A DNA stretch of 64,000 nt, taken from positions 2,158,001 through 2,222,000 of the forward strand of contig NC_134660.1 in the NCBI RefSeq assembly GCF_030463565.1, written 5' to 3'. A program made the position numbers and the translations under genes. The number at the start of each line of letters is the position of its first letter. The first letter of the stretch is position 1. The stretch is from Pelecanus crispus. Its lineage: Eukaryota > Chordata > Aves > Pelecaniformes > Pelecanidae. A model generated the notes under the pieces. That model saw only the letters and a list, made by a program, of their open reading frames with translations, ran no database searches and was not told the origin of the DNA. Of the stretch, positions 51,701 through 64,000 are shown in pieces.

Positions 51701-54700
51701 TTGTGAAATAGCTTTGCAAGGAGCTCTTGTTCATTAAAAGAGTAATGCTCAAGGCTGATGTTCCCCATACCCTGGTTCATAATTGATGTAACTCCTTAGT
51801 AAAGTTGTAATACAGTGAAGTATTTAACACATTCAACTTTTCAAGGATTCACCAGGTAAGACAGTAAAGAAAGATTGAAGGGAGTTAGTCTAAATAACAA
51901 AAAGTATAACAAGGGGGCAAAAAAACCCCTTTCGGCTGTAAGAGTTAGTGCACCATTTATATATTCCAAAGTACAAGCATCGCAGTCTCTGCAGCCTCTT
52001 CAAAATATACTGTTATAGCTCAAGAGCTGTATGATATACTTGAGGGAATAGTGCTGTGCTCCTGCCTGGCTGCAGAGATCTTGTCAAGGAGTCACATACA
52101 CGGTGACTCTCTTTGACTAACTAGAAGATCCAAACGACACGTAGAGGAAATTCTATCACCAGCGCTGACGAAAGTACAGTCGTGCTTTCTATAATTTTCC
52201 GAGCCTTCAGAAACTGATGGGTCTAGCCATGAATAACAAAGTTATCTCCTCTTTAAGAAAGTTTGCTCAATGTGTTCCCGACGGGGAAAAAAGAAGAATG
52301 ATTCTACAGCTAGATATGCAATTTGTTCACTGTCCCACTATTCATGCTGAGCTCAAAGCTATTAAAGAATTTCAATAAAAGCAGTTAATCTCCAACAGAC
52401 ACATTGTGAGTAATTCCAGTAACGTAACATTTCTGGAAACAGAAAAATCCACGATACTTCATCCCCCTACTTTCAGTTACAGCAGAAATAAGCCAGCTGT
52501 TATTATTTAATTTGAGCACTCTCCATAGAGCCATACCTGCGTGCAGCCTTTCAGAGACAGGGCTTTGAGTCCACCACAGCCTCTCACCAGAGCCTGGATG
52601 CCATCCTTAGTCACTTGGTCGCACCAGGAGATATTCAGCTGTTCCAGCAGTGGGCATCCCTCGCTTTGGAGGTGAAAGGAAAAGCGTGGGAAGCTTGGTT
52701 TTGTTTTGGAAAGAAATCCTGCTTCAAGCCAGAATCTAGGAAATTCCCATTTCTGGAACCCACGTGAGCGCAGATGTACACCCGCACCGCCCCACACACC
52801 CGCGGGGGACACGTTTGTCAAACACCATCTCCAGATGCGAAGAGCTCTCCAGAGGCAGTATCAGGAGCTCTAAAGCAGGGTGTTAGTAGGGTAGAAGACC
52901 ACCGATTTATCCCATTTTGGACGCCTCCCCGCTCCTAAACAAGGACAGACACTATGGGCTTTCTGGATCTAAATACAGCCAAACCACCCTCAACAAAAAC
53001 CACAGATAGGGCTGATTCCTGCCATGCTGCTTCTATCTTTCCAGGTGTAACTTTGCATTTGCAAATAGCTGCCAGCAGGAGTAACACTCAAGCGTAATTT
53101 GTAATTAGGAAGAGAGATACATGCTATCATGTATTTAAGATAGCTGCAGCACAAATTTGACCACGTGAAATTAGAGACAAGGATGAAGACCCTCAAGGGA
53201 AGGAAAAACCAGGCTCAAAGTATTTTCATGTAGCTACAGAAATAATTTAATCATTCATTTGTTCTTTCAAATCTGTGTTTTCTTCTGGTGTTTAGATTCA
53301 CCCTCCAGTATTCTTTCCCCCTGTGATACAGCTTTCCTGTATTTTCTTTTATTCCACTGGTATATCGCTTGAATTTTTTTTTTAATAGCGTGGCCTCTAC
53401 TGTTACCTTTAGTGGGTTTTTTTGCCTCCTTTTCTCTGTCCCAATATCTTCCCACCAATGTCTGTCTATCCCTTCCTTTTCTAGATTACTTGGAAATTCC
53501 ACTTAGCACATTTAAGCAGTTATATGTCTCCTAAGCAGTTTAAAAAGACAAATAAGTCACATGCTGGTGTTCACCTTCTAGCTACGTAAACAACTGCTAA
53601 ATACGCAATGGTACACTTACAATAAAGAAGTTGACTGTTAGTAAATGAGCATTTTAAAAAGGCAGACTAAGACTTTAGTCTCCCCAGAAATCCCTCCTCC
53701 AAGACTTTTAATAGAATATAATTCTTCTTCTACTGCTAATAACTATTAGGACAGATACAAAAAAGGTCAAGTGCAGCTTTTAACCGAGTCGTCCTCCTCT
53801 GCCTCGGCAAACGAGGAGGCACAACGTGCGAATGCTGAGCTCTGCTGGGGAAGGCCTGAATTCTAATCACAGTTACACCTCAGCCTATGTCAGCCTACAT
53901 CAGTCTCCTCCAAGGCACAAGAGACACATGGGGCAATGGTGGATCAGACTATCTGGAAACAACTGGCAAAAGTCAATGTTGTTGACTCCTACCTCAGTGC
54001 TTTCAGAGACAGGTTGGTTATGGAAATGCAGGAAGCCAAATCAAGGTGCCTGAGTTTAGAGCAGAACTTACCGAGGCTGGTACACGTACTGAAAGAGAAC
54101 ATACAAGACACACTCATGCAACAGATTTATTCAAAGTCATATACATTTCATATGACATGCACTGTATTATCTACCGCACGCACAAGCCTGGCCTTCCCTT
54201 AAAAAGAAAAAAAAAAAAAAAGGGATGGAGAATGTAACACGGTGCACACAGAAAAGGGGAAGACAGGGCAAACGGAGATGAGAACGTTACTCACGCATCT
54301 GTGATCTTGGTACAGCCATTTAGGTTCAATACTTCAATATTTCTGCAGTTCTGGGCAAATGTCCTTTATTAAAGGAAAAGGAAAGCAGTATTTTTCAGGC
54401 AATATTTAACTTCCAGTTTGTTTGGGTTTTTTTAACAGCATTTGTTTTAACCATAACACATCAGATACAATTTTACAACATTGTCTCAAACAAAATGAAT
54501 ACATAAATAAATAATGAGTAAATAAATAAATAAAATACATTATTTATGTTGTTCCGTATCTTGCCTTGGGATTTCCCAGCCTAAAGGCAAAAGCTTCTAA
54601 TTCAGTGCCAATTACTACTTAGCCTGTAGCAACAGCTGGCATTATTTTAACAAGAATTGAGAAAAATGGCTACTGCATGAAGTTAAAAAATGGTAAATTA

Positions 54701-57700
54701 AAAAGGCTTGTATGTTACCGCTTTCGATGTTTTAAGTTAGACACACAGGCTAAAGAACTTGTTTCCGAAGCGTTCATAAATTATTCCAATCCTCTGTGGT
54801 TGTAGAAACCGAATCGTTCTTTACACCACATTTAAGAGCAGAAAGAAGCCGTACCACTACCTTAATGCATTGTCTCCCACTTCTTGACAGCCACGCAGGC
54901 TTAACTGCCGCAAGAAACCCCCACATCTTTTAGAAATATTCTCAACTACCCGGCCCTGTCGGAGACAGAAAGAATTACATTAAAATCCAAAAGTCACCTG
55001 ATCATTCAAAAAGTTGAATTCAAGTTTTGCAGATTAACAACAGTCTGTTATTCTAGGTACAAGAGTGCTAGGAAAACAAAAACACCTTGATAATAATCTA
55101 AGGCAGGGAGAGGGAGAATTATTCAGCTTCTGAAGATGGAGAGACAGGGAACAATTACTGAAAGCCATTCAGGCTCATGACTGAGGAATTTCGGCCAGTT
55201 CAGAGCTCCCACACATCGATACAGACTACCCAAGAAAGATGAAAGCACCAATGCCATTGCTACAACATGAGCAGTAAGATTTACAAATACGTACAGTCAA
55301 TGTACTATAAATGGATATGCTTAGATTTCTATTCAAAACAGAGATGAGGCAGAACCAGCCCACGAGTTTTATTCTCACAGAAAAAGGGATTTAAGCATTT
55401 GTGTTCAAGAGATCTAGAAAATGCTTTTTAAATTTCAAATTTGTAACTAATGGAAGCCTCCAGAGACCCCACTATAAGCTAGCATTTACCCAGCTATTCC
55501 TCACTGCGAACAAGGTGCAAAAACCATTGAGAGAATATTTGTATCAGTGTCCAGAAATTCAAAAACCTGCCCCTCTACTTTAGTCTACGTGGTTGTTCAT
55601 GACGGAACAGGAACTTCACTCGGTTCTTCAAGTACTAGTTGGCATTTAAGAGCTCTATAATGATGAAGATATTCTTCTATGGTCCTTTTCCAGTGGGGGG
55701 AAAAAAAAAAAAAAAAATCAATTATCCAGCTCAGTACAACCACAATACTGCAATCAAAAAAGGGACACCAGCTTAGCTAGATCTCTGCACGAGCTTCTGG
55801 TGACATCTGGCCACTTGCTTTCGGGGCCACAGGAGCAGCTCTGGAGCGGCAGCGTGCTGCTCAACGCTGCCCTGGCCGCAGGCCCACAGAGACTGCGGCT
55901 CAACCCGCGCAGCCGCGTGGAAGGGCTAGAAAATCTGAAAAGTCCGTTTTTGAAACTCCCCTAGCAAGCCGATGAATTCATATGCTTGAATTAGAGGATT
56001 CAAACACGTTTGTATATAGAATTGACATCAACTGATGGATTTACATTCCTTTAAAGCAAACAACGTTTAGGACATCAGAAAGTCTAGCAGGTACTTTCAG
56101 GTGAGGTGCAACATATTCAAGCATTTTGTTTTAAAAGGGGAAGTCCGTGCTTATGCAAGAACATGTATTTGATGTATAGAGCGGTGCTAGAGAACAAAGA
56201 GACATTAAAACCATGCAAAAACCACTCAAGAATGCAAAGAGCCTAGTTTGTATTCACAGCACTCCTGCCTCCCTCCCTCCTCCACAGACCAGCGACAGCA
56301 GCAAGGCTGAGCAGCTCTGTCCACGTTTCCCGCTACCTCCACAGACCAGGCACCACGGATAACTTTGCTCTACCTCCGTGAAAGTAAATAATTACACGGG
56401 CCCAGAACTTTCAAGGCACGTTAAGAGATAAAATATTTATTATCAAGAACAAAAATCACACCATTTACTTCCTTCAAGTCTCAGGCCACTTGGACCGCTG
56501 CAAGCACGCAGAGTCACAGTATCACAGGCCTGTTCCTTTATCTGCGCGTCTCAGCTGCTTAGCTACACAGCTGGCAGAAGGAGATTATTTTAACTCTTTC
56601 CTCCACAACGTGTGTATTTCCCACCAGTTCCCGCAAGGTGTGAGTCTGCAGTCATCATCCGGCTTATGCCTCCGTCTACAATGAGTTAAAATGATACAAC
56701 TCCCTAGCTCCCTCCTCCAACATGTTTTAAAGAGGATATAACATCCTGATAAGAAACTTAAGGGTTGTTTTTTTCCCTCGTCCCTTTTCCTGATTAATGC
56801 AATTTTAAGAACAGCACGACAACAGCATCCGTTCCTATCAGCGCCGAGTAGCCCGCATCTAACAGATTTAGAACAGCTACAATGAAGCATTTCCAAAGCT
56901 GCATCTTTTAGGAACAATTTTGACCTTGCCCCCCTGAGTCATCTTCACTTACGTTTCAATTTTTGATATGAAAAGACAGACAGGAAAGGACAGACATATT
57001 GCAGGCCATGTTTCAAAAGACAGTCAGTCTTAATGGCGTAAGTCAGTGCTGTGTTAACATTTCAGCGAAAGGAAAAAGTAGCCTAAATTCTGCTATACAG
57101 AAGCAGCAGTCTTCCACAAGAACATACCTATTCTACTTATTTTTGTTTTCAGAACACACACAAAAATACTTTCCTTCTATTACTACCTTTAAGTACTGAT
57201 ACAGATATCTAATTCTGTCCATTTTCAAAAGCTGAATGGATTGCCAAGGCTTTAAAGACTCCCTGAAGCTAAGAAGAACTGAAATTAATGGTTCCTATCT
57301 CTAGGGAAGGTAAAAAGGGTTACGCTGGGAGTATTAAGCCATTCTAGGCTGTAATTACATTTTTAACAAGAAAAATGGGTTTGTATGTCATTTAATTATA
57401 CCTGAATATCCGTCTGGAAATTAAACAGGTCAATTCGCTGCCAGTTACTGCCATCCAGGGCCAGAACATTCCATGCCTTTATTGGGGAAAAAAATGTAAA
57501 TGTGTTGTTAATATGAAGAAAAAAAAAAAAAACAACAAACCACCAACCAAAACCAAAAAAAAACCCCCCACATGCCAGTGAGGACCTAGTTACAATTTGG
57601 TCCTTTCAGAAACAACATTCCGTCTCAGATGTAAAAGCAACAAGTAATTACAGCCAACCGTGCAGTTACCAGAATCGCCTGCTCGGAGAGGAGTGCCCTC

Positions 57701-59881
57701 AGCTACACGGCCCGCTCCGGGCAAGCCCCCAAAGCGGGCAAGCCCCCAAAGCGGGCAAGCCCCCAAAGCGGGCAAGCCCGCGGTGCCCAGCCACTTCTGC
57801 TCCCACGGGAGGCACGGGTGCTGAGCCCACGGCACCAGGCAGCGCTGGAGCGTGGGCGTCTTCGCAGTCCTGGCTGGAATCTCAGTCCCCTCCGCAGCAT
57901 CACCGGCTAAACCAACGCCTTTGGAGGACGCTAGCGGGACCAACATGAAGGATACCAGGACACGGGCGAGCCCCAGGGGAGACCCTACACCAGGCATCTA
58001 CGCTGACAAGAGAAGCGCAGCTTGCCTGAGGGCGTGGAGGACTATGCGGCGAGATCCCATACGTGGTGGGAGAGGCCATCACCTTGCACACCCCTCTCTC
58101 TTGCCTCCAGCAGAAAGAGATGTTCAAGGGGGTGCTGCATCCCACCGATGGAGAAATTCAAAGCTTTGCAAGCTGTCCAGATAAAGCATCCAGCTCTTAC
58201 CTGAGAACTATGCACCACTGCCAGAGGGACAGTGTTTACTACCACTGACTTAAGTGTTTGGTTTGGTTTTTTTAAACAAACCAACAAAATCTCATGTGGT
58301 TCATGCTACAAATGAGAACCAGGAACTGAAAGTTAGCAATTCTGCCCTTAATGAATGAAAAAGGTTGTCAACACAGTACTATACTTGAAGCTTTAATTAC
58401 ATAATCAAAGTAAACAACCAGATCTCATAATAACCATGAGTCCATCATTATGAAAGAGTGCATGTATATGTATGCAGGCATATTTTTATACTACATCTAT
58501 TACATGCACTAACCTACATCTCCATCCCAATATCCTAGTTCTTGTGCAAGCCACGTATAGACTTAGAACAGCTGACAGAACTGTGGCATTAATCGATGTT
58601 CTGCATTTTAAATCTCATCGCTGATATCTGTTTTAAGGTCTAGTTATCGCCATGATAAAAGTAATAGCTCCAGTGGAAAAGAAATGCATCAGTAGATGCA
58701 AGTTATAAACACAGCATATTTTAATGTGCAATGTAGGCAACATTACATTGCCTTTCTGTAGCTCCATGCAGATACTTCAGTCCTTTACAATACGTGCTGT
58801 GTCACATAATGAATAATATGTTCTCTGATGCCCCGCGGACTGTGTACAGGAGCAAGGGACAAAAATGGAAGTACACCTTGACATTGGCAAGTATCTTCTT
58901 TTGACAGCCCATTTTGGTCAATATTGTTCTGCTGGAGAAGTGAATTTCAGCTGGAAGATCTTTCACTAGAAGACCTATGTCATTCAGAAAACTTGGGATG
59001 ATAACCGTAATGCCTAGGCATCACACAGGATATTTTCAATGCAATTAAAAATGTTTAAGCATGGTCTTTTTTATTCTTATGTACTCTGAATAATGAAACA
59101 AGTTATGGCTCAAGTTTGAACCCAGGATTGATCGGTTTTCTACGGGTGCCACTCAGCACCAGCTCAGCCAGTACGGTGAACGCACCACTACAAACACCGT
59201 CCCGTGTAACCCACTTCCCTCTCCTGCTGTAGTAACGCTTCCTCCGTGTGTCTTAGATACCGGCAGGATAAAGTATCTGAACAAATCTGGTAGCTCTAAT
59301 AACTGGTCCTGCAGTTGGAGGATTTTTCCAAGCGAATAATCCAAGCTGGATTTCATTAGCTGAAGCCCACAAAAACTATGAGCTACTTACGCTTACTTCA
59401 ACTACATCCAAGTAGGAAAGTAAACTTTCATTGATTGCGCTGCATCTTTGTGAATCAAAACTTCTATATCCCCACCAAAACCCCCAAGATGCCATTTTAG
59501 ACTCATCCAAGCTTAGTATTTTCATCAGCACAGGCCTCCTGTACAAACCCAGGCTGGCTGGAGAGTTCTTGGGCAAAAAGTCAGCAACAGGGCCCGGGAC
59601 ACTGGCAAAGCGGTATTCAGGCTTTGAGCCCCCCTTCACTGGTGCCGTCAGAAGTTTCTGGTATCACGGCGTTAATACGGGACGCTAAATAACAATAGTT
59701 GAGTTGCACAAAGCTCCCTGGTACAAATCCTCCCGGTTTGACATGCTAGGGAAGGCTGGAGCGAGTGGATTGTCACCCAAATCCAATCAACTGTTAAAAT
59801 CCACCAGCAAGGAGGAAGGTTCTTACCCTGGAAACTTGAGCACAACGACACAGAGTGACCACATCCAGGAAAGAGAAAATT
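42713..59881 (-). CDS. FBXL20: F-box and leucine-rich repeat protein 20 (5' end beyond window)
   Basis: Thirteen exons on -: 59827-59881, 57402-57476, 54861-54955, 54295-54363, 53993-54088, 52537-52663, 50432-50500, 48578-48708, 47081-47141, 46499-46543, 45014-45070, 43730-43942 and 42713-42820. They encode 399 residues from within the F-box (IFSFLDVVTLCRCAQVSR) through about eleven Amn1-type leucine-rich repeats to the stop. The start exon(s) lie to the right of the window. The C-terminus CCIIL is a CaaX prenylation motif for membrane attachment. FBXL20 is the substrate receptor of an SCF ubiquitin ligase; in mammals it targets synaptic RIM1 and Vps34. Some residues (FNFQTD) match its paralogue FBXL2, but repeats, THLPNIK and PPPSVGGSRQRFCRCC mark FBXL20. 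The exon ending at 50500 lacks two residues (LE) relative to human because no AG precedes them. Confidence 0.95.
46115..46166. repeat. AT / TCTA microsatellite in FBXL20 intron
   Basis: ATATATAGATACATATATATATATA followed by TCTATCTATCTATCTC forms a compound dinucleotide and tetranucleotide repeat. Confidence 0.85.
47330..47490 (-). mobile_element. CR1-like LINE fragment, 3' region
   Basis: On + the segment reads GGTCATCCAGCCC, then GCCCTGCTACGAGGCAGGG, CTTAAAAACCTTCACTG, GACACTCCACAACCTCCCC and AAGCAATCTCCTCTGCC. This is the reverse complement of the 3' part of avian/reptilian CR1 elements in order and spacing. It is 5'-truncated and diverged. It lies in a FBXL20 intron between the exons at 47081 and 48578. 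Confidence 0.7.
54485..54536. repeat. AATA-type microsatellite in FBXL20 intron
   Basis: Runs of AATAAATAAATAA with one interruption (TGAGT) form a short tetranucleotide repeat. Confidence 0.8.
57718..57778. repeat. 17-bp tandem repeat in FBXL20 intron
   Basis: GGGCAAGCCCCCAAAGC occurs about three and a half times in a local GC-rich island (about 57,690-57,900) inside otherwise AT-rich intron. Each unit has a small internal inverted repeat (GGGC/GCCC). No exon is apparent in the island. Confidence 0.85.
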
Positions 59882-60117
59882 CTGTAACAGGAATAAAAGA
59901 CACCTTATTGGTTATCTACATTTAAAACAAAGAGAACATGGAAAACAAAGGGAGGAAGAAAAAAAAAAAAAAAAAAAAAGACTGGAGACAGCAAAACTTC
60001 TTTGTAATTCAGTTGAAAGCTGAACTGTGAAAAGAAGCGCAGACCTAGCAGTTAACAAGTGAAAGCAAAACACAGATACTGAGCCACTGTGAAATATTAA
60101 TCTCACACCTCGTAGTA

Positions 60118-60224
60118 TTTACTGACAGTAAACCGAACGATTATTTATCAAAACAGACGCTTACAGATATCACGTAGCTTAACAGTCAGCTATTCAGCTA
60201 AGTCAGGACATGGCAGAACAGTCA
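60118..60224. repeat. Diverged direct repeat, copy 1
   Basis: Shares TTACTGACAG, TTATTTATCAAAACA, GCTTACAG and ATAGCTTAACAGTCA-type blocks in the same order with 61831-61945. By eye identity is about 80-85 percent with small indels. Confidence 0.75.
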
Positions 60225-61830
60225 CGCTGGGCTGGTTTGGCTCCTACTCGACGCAGGAGCATCGCTGTGCCCAGCGCCTCCGTTCAACAAAAACAACATC
60301 TTTAGCAACAGCTCTCCAAAAGCGGGAGTGTAATAATTAACAGTTAATAGATCAAAGCAACACGACAGCCTGATTTCAGCGCGTGGATTATTTCTTTTCT
60401 TTTTACACAGCTGTGCTAAATACGAAGTGTTGTTAGCGCAGAGGCCGGAGGAGTATTTTGCTCTGCAATACTGCAAAGCAACTTGCACAGCCAGATGATT
60501 TGTTCCGATGGTGTCGGTACAGTGTCTAGGAGAGACTCATTTAGGATTAAGCCGATGCGGTCACTCCTCTGTGGTATGTCATTCGTCTGCCAGGGCACAC
60601 CCAAGTGTTCAGGCCAACACCCTGGTGTTGCTGTCCTGTTTGTTGGGATAAAGGAATTAGACAGTAACACTTTGCAATGCTATACTGGGCTAAGACATCC
60701 ATGCTTTTATCTCAGGCATATACACCCCTGCCTGTGAATGCAGGAAGTACCAAGCCCATTTAAAGCTCCCAAACCTGTACCGGTATATCAATATGGTTAT
60801 TTTATGGTTTATGGTTATTCAAACAATCGCACGCCACAAAACCAGAGAGGGTCAAGTGGACAGCAGAAGGATAATAAGGTCTCATTCTCTTTGATAGCGA
60901 TTATAAAACCGTAGGATGAAATGTTTTTGCAAAGTTAACACAAGTGTTTGACTACAAGAGAACGCTTGCACATATGCTTTAATATTTTAAATTTGAAGAC
61001 CACCAGAAAGAGAAGGCAAATGTTATCAGACGCAAGTGTTAAAGGTACGGGGCACGCAATTTTGTTCCAAGCTATACACTATTTTATAAAATACTCTTGT
61101 CAGATCAAGTACGGTTGTCCAGGAGAAATTCGGAGAACAAAACAAAACTCCACTGCTCCAAAACTCTCCAGACTTTCTCAAGAGAACAGCGTATGCCCAG
61201 ATTAGCAATTGTTTGGATACCTGCAACACTTGAGTCATCTCCCCACAAGACTGTGGGCTTGGAGGGGGCCGTATGTAAGCTTTCCTATATTCTCAGCAGA
61301 CCTGCCTGTGCTGGAAGAGACTCAGAAATGAGAAGATGTTGCTGGCAGCGTGTTCTTTTTGTGTGACTTAGAAACTTAACAAACACCCTGTACTAACTTG
61401 TTACTGAAACTCTCATAAAACCGAGAAAGCTGTGTGATGTGCTCATCTCCCCAGATAAGTACAAAGAATACATTTGAATAAATAGCACAGATACCGATAA
61501 AGCTGGGGGAAGAGGGCTGAACGAACAAACATGTGCATCACAGACTGCACTCTGTCCTAGAGATAAACGGTGAGGGGTTATCCAGGCTTTTGCTACTGAC
61601 ACCCGGTTTTGTACGCACGTCAATACGCACCGCACACCTTCGCGGACACCCATGTATTTGTACACTGTTATATACAAGCAGCTAATCCCGGATTTTCAAA
61701 CTTTAGGAGAGGGCACAAGCAAGACCGAGATGATATGATACAACCACTGCATGACCAAGCTTTCTTCACTAGCAGGTATTTGAAAAGCACTTTAGAAACA
61801 TCAGTGTTGGTGGAAGAAGAGAAAAGGATG

Positions 61831-61945
61831 TTACTGACAGAGGATGAATGCAGTTTATTTATCAAAACACAGATGCTTACAGGTATCACATAGCTTAACA
61901 GTCAAACATTCAATTAAGTCAGGATATAGCAGAATAAACAGCCAC
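61831..61945. repeat. Diverged direct repeat, copy 2
   Basis: Same orientation as 60118-60224 and about 1.7 kb away. Blocks such as TAGCTTAACAGTCA and AAGTCAGGA are common to both. It may be a local duplication or two copies of an unnamed interspersed repeat. Confidence 0.75.
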
Positions 61946-64000
61946 ACGCTCTCCTGTCTATACTGCCCAAAGATACTCACAGATTCAAGGCGTTTGGTTC
62001 AAGATACTTCTCATCTGTTCCTTATGCACCTCATCACGAGACAAAATTTACAGTGACGTGCTGAGATATATGCAGTTAAGAGGTCCGGAAAAGAGCTAAT
62101 ATGCACTTTACCGTAACATTGTTTTGGGAACCCACTCTGGATTTCAGAAGCAGTTCCATACTCGCCTTCATCTGCTTATAGACAAGTCCTCCCCTTGAAT
62201 TCAATGTCATTTATTCACGCATGCATGTGAGCACTGAGGATTTATTTTAGCACAATGTCAATGTGCTACAACAATACAAGGAAAGCCTAGGGAAATGATA
62301 AAAGCTAGGGAAAATTCTTCCTTTTCCCCTAGATCCCCATCATAGGAGCAAAAAGATATCAAACTCCATGGGAACAGCGGCTAGGTCAATAACTACGCAA
62401 GCTTTCTATATTTTCATTAAAATTGCTTTCTCCGTCGAAATCCCAGGCTATTAATAACCACCTCATCCCCCTATCAGGGCTATTAGGTCTTGGCCAAATT
62501 CTTTTCTACTTCCTGCTCCTCCCTTCCCAGTCTACCCACACAGTAAAAGGGTTGTCAACACGGCAAACACGCTTGCCCCTCTCACCTCTGAGGTTAACAT
62601 TGCTGAGCTTCGCCACGAGTTCCCTTGCTGTCTAACTCAGGGACTTTGGCTCCCAAAAGCTTAAGAGCCATTTTCCAGTGTTTTCTGAACCGCTCTTGCG
62701 TTTGTTCAGGAATATTAGCCAGTGACTCAGCAGAATCAGCCTGCAAAAATTACTCTTTCAGCAGCCGGTACTACTGCGTCGTGCATTTTGGTCATTTCAG
62801 AATTGGCTCCAACTGCAACCCTTCGCATGAACCGGAGAGAACCGCAGGAGCACAGTTAAAATCTTGCAGGCACAATGACCCAAGCTAAGTTTTCCAATGC
62901 AGCCCTGAGGGCCAGGCTTTTTCTTCTCCAAGGGGCTGTTGGGGAACATTTAAAAAAAACAAAACCAGAAACCCACAAGCTTCCCACATGGCTAAGCAAT
63001 GATTGAGCAGACATTGTCTTCCAACAGGAATACAGTACAGGTCATAAATGCTGGGTCTCTTTTCAGCAGTCTGCACAATATAAAATAAAGCAAAGGTAAT
63101 CTATATGTTCACTTGAAATAATATGCATTCTTGTTATTACCCTACGGCTCAATTAAAACTGGAATTGACAATGAGGAAACATACTGGGCTGACAGGAAAT
63201 TTGGATGCGACTTAGCTCGTCAGCTCCAGCCCGTCTCTCAGTAAGAGGGACAATTCCTCCTGGAATTGTCCCAAAGCACCAAATCCTTAGAAAATACCTG
63301 CTGCTCTGGTCAGATTCAGCTCATCTGGTGAAAGAAAGCAGAGAAGAGTAAGTAGCAGCAGGCTGAACCGTATTACTTGAATAATGGCTTTCCTCATCCT
63401 GCCTGAATAGATCAAAAGGCACATATAGCTGGGATGTTTATTTTTACATCCAACACACAGGATTTCTGCTTTGCTCACAGCTGACTGCTATACTCTTACA
63501 TTGGTCTTTTTACTCTTCAGAGTTGACAGTAAGAAAATAATCCACACCAAGAACTTTATCATCAAACAGTGATCACAGGTGAAGGCAGACTGAGTATTCC
63601 AAACAGGAATTAAAACAAGTCTGGCATTGCAGCAGATTAAATTATTTCCCTGCAAATTAACTCACTATGTTTAGGGCTTTGCCTGAACAGTCCAGCACCA
63701 GACAATTTAGCTAAAACACACTGCAGTTAGAGCATTTTTCAGGTTTCAACCTCTTAATCCACTCAGGGTTTTCTAGGACTCCTCACTTTCCCACTGCCAC
63801 TCTAATTAGATTAGGGTCAAGACTCTACTGAAATCCCTGGATGCTTCGAGCTTTGAGGTGAGCTAGCTTAGACCTTTAGCCTTCTAAAATTATCAACACC
63901 AATTCATGTCAGTGACCCACCATTCAAGTTAAATTTCGCTCCACGCTCATTTTATGCCGATAGGCAGGCCAGGAGGAGAGAAACGACAACTTTGCTGCCA

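Larger units (their letters stand above)
59882..64000. other. FBXL20: FBXL20 upstream intron, no exon seen
   Basis: About 4.1 kb of AT-rich sequence to the right of the F-box exon. I searched for the upstream exon encoding the INKKLPKELLL region in both orientations and found none, so it lies beyond 64,000. The only structure seen is a pair of related segments at 60118-60224 and 61831-61945. Confidence 0.6.

Noticed and set aside
56504-56530. CR1 3'-terminal octamer (TCACAGTATCACAG)
   Set aside because: Only the short tip-like motif is present with no adjoining CR1 body; chance is as likely.
63401-63413. Second tRNA-Lys-like fragment
   Set aside because: Only 13 bases resemble the 5' end and the A box is degraded; too short to support a call.

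Overview
The window is vertebrate nuclear DNA, most likely from a bird microchromosome. The gene order CACNB1 - RPL19 - STAC2 - FBXL20 matches human 17q12 as I recall it. Introns are very short and extremely GC-rich, minisatellites fill many of them, and a CR1-like LINE fragment is present. Another sauropsid cannot be excluded from sequence alone.

Layout: (1) 1-3.8 kb: a small secreted DKK3-like gene on +, with an intron-containing tRNA-Ile(UAU) gene inside its first intron. (2) 3.7-18.4 kb: CACNB1 on -, complete, with both mutually exclusive exons 7a/7b, both C-terminal ends and a candidate internal alternative first exon with its own TATA box. (3) 22.3-25.1 kb: RPL19 on +, complete, 196 aa, CpG-island promoter. 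(4) 26.9-30.7 kb: STAC2 on -, complete, 347 aa. (5) 32.0-36.9 kb: a complete 15-exon, 479-aa CP2/grainyhead-family transcription factor on +, which is not in the human STAC2-FBXL20 interval as I remember it. (6) 37.8 kb to the right edge: FBXL20 on -, lacking only its first exon(s), with about 5 kb of 3' UTR and large AT-rich introns.

Functional links: CACNB1 (calcium-channel beta-1) and STAC2 (an adaptor that binds L-type channels) both act on voltage-gated calcium channels. The other genes are a ribosomal protein, an F-box substrate receptor, a transcription factor and a secreted DKK-type factor. Base composition changes sharply near 37.7 kb, from GC-rich and minisatellite-dense to AT-rich.

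The most notable content is the extra CP2-family gene. It lies between STAC2 and FBXL20, and UBP1 lies near STAC and FBXL2 on human 3p22, so it looks like a fourth whole-genome-duplication copy kept here and lost from human. All exon coordinates were read by eye from splice sites and reading-frame continuity. No alignment or database search was run.
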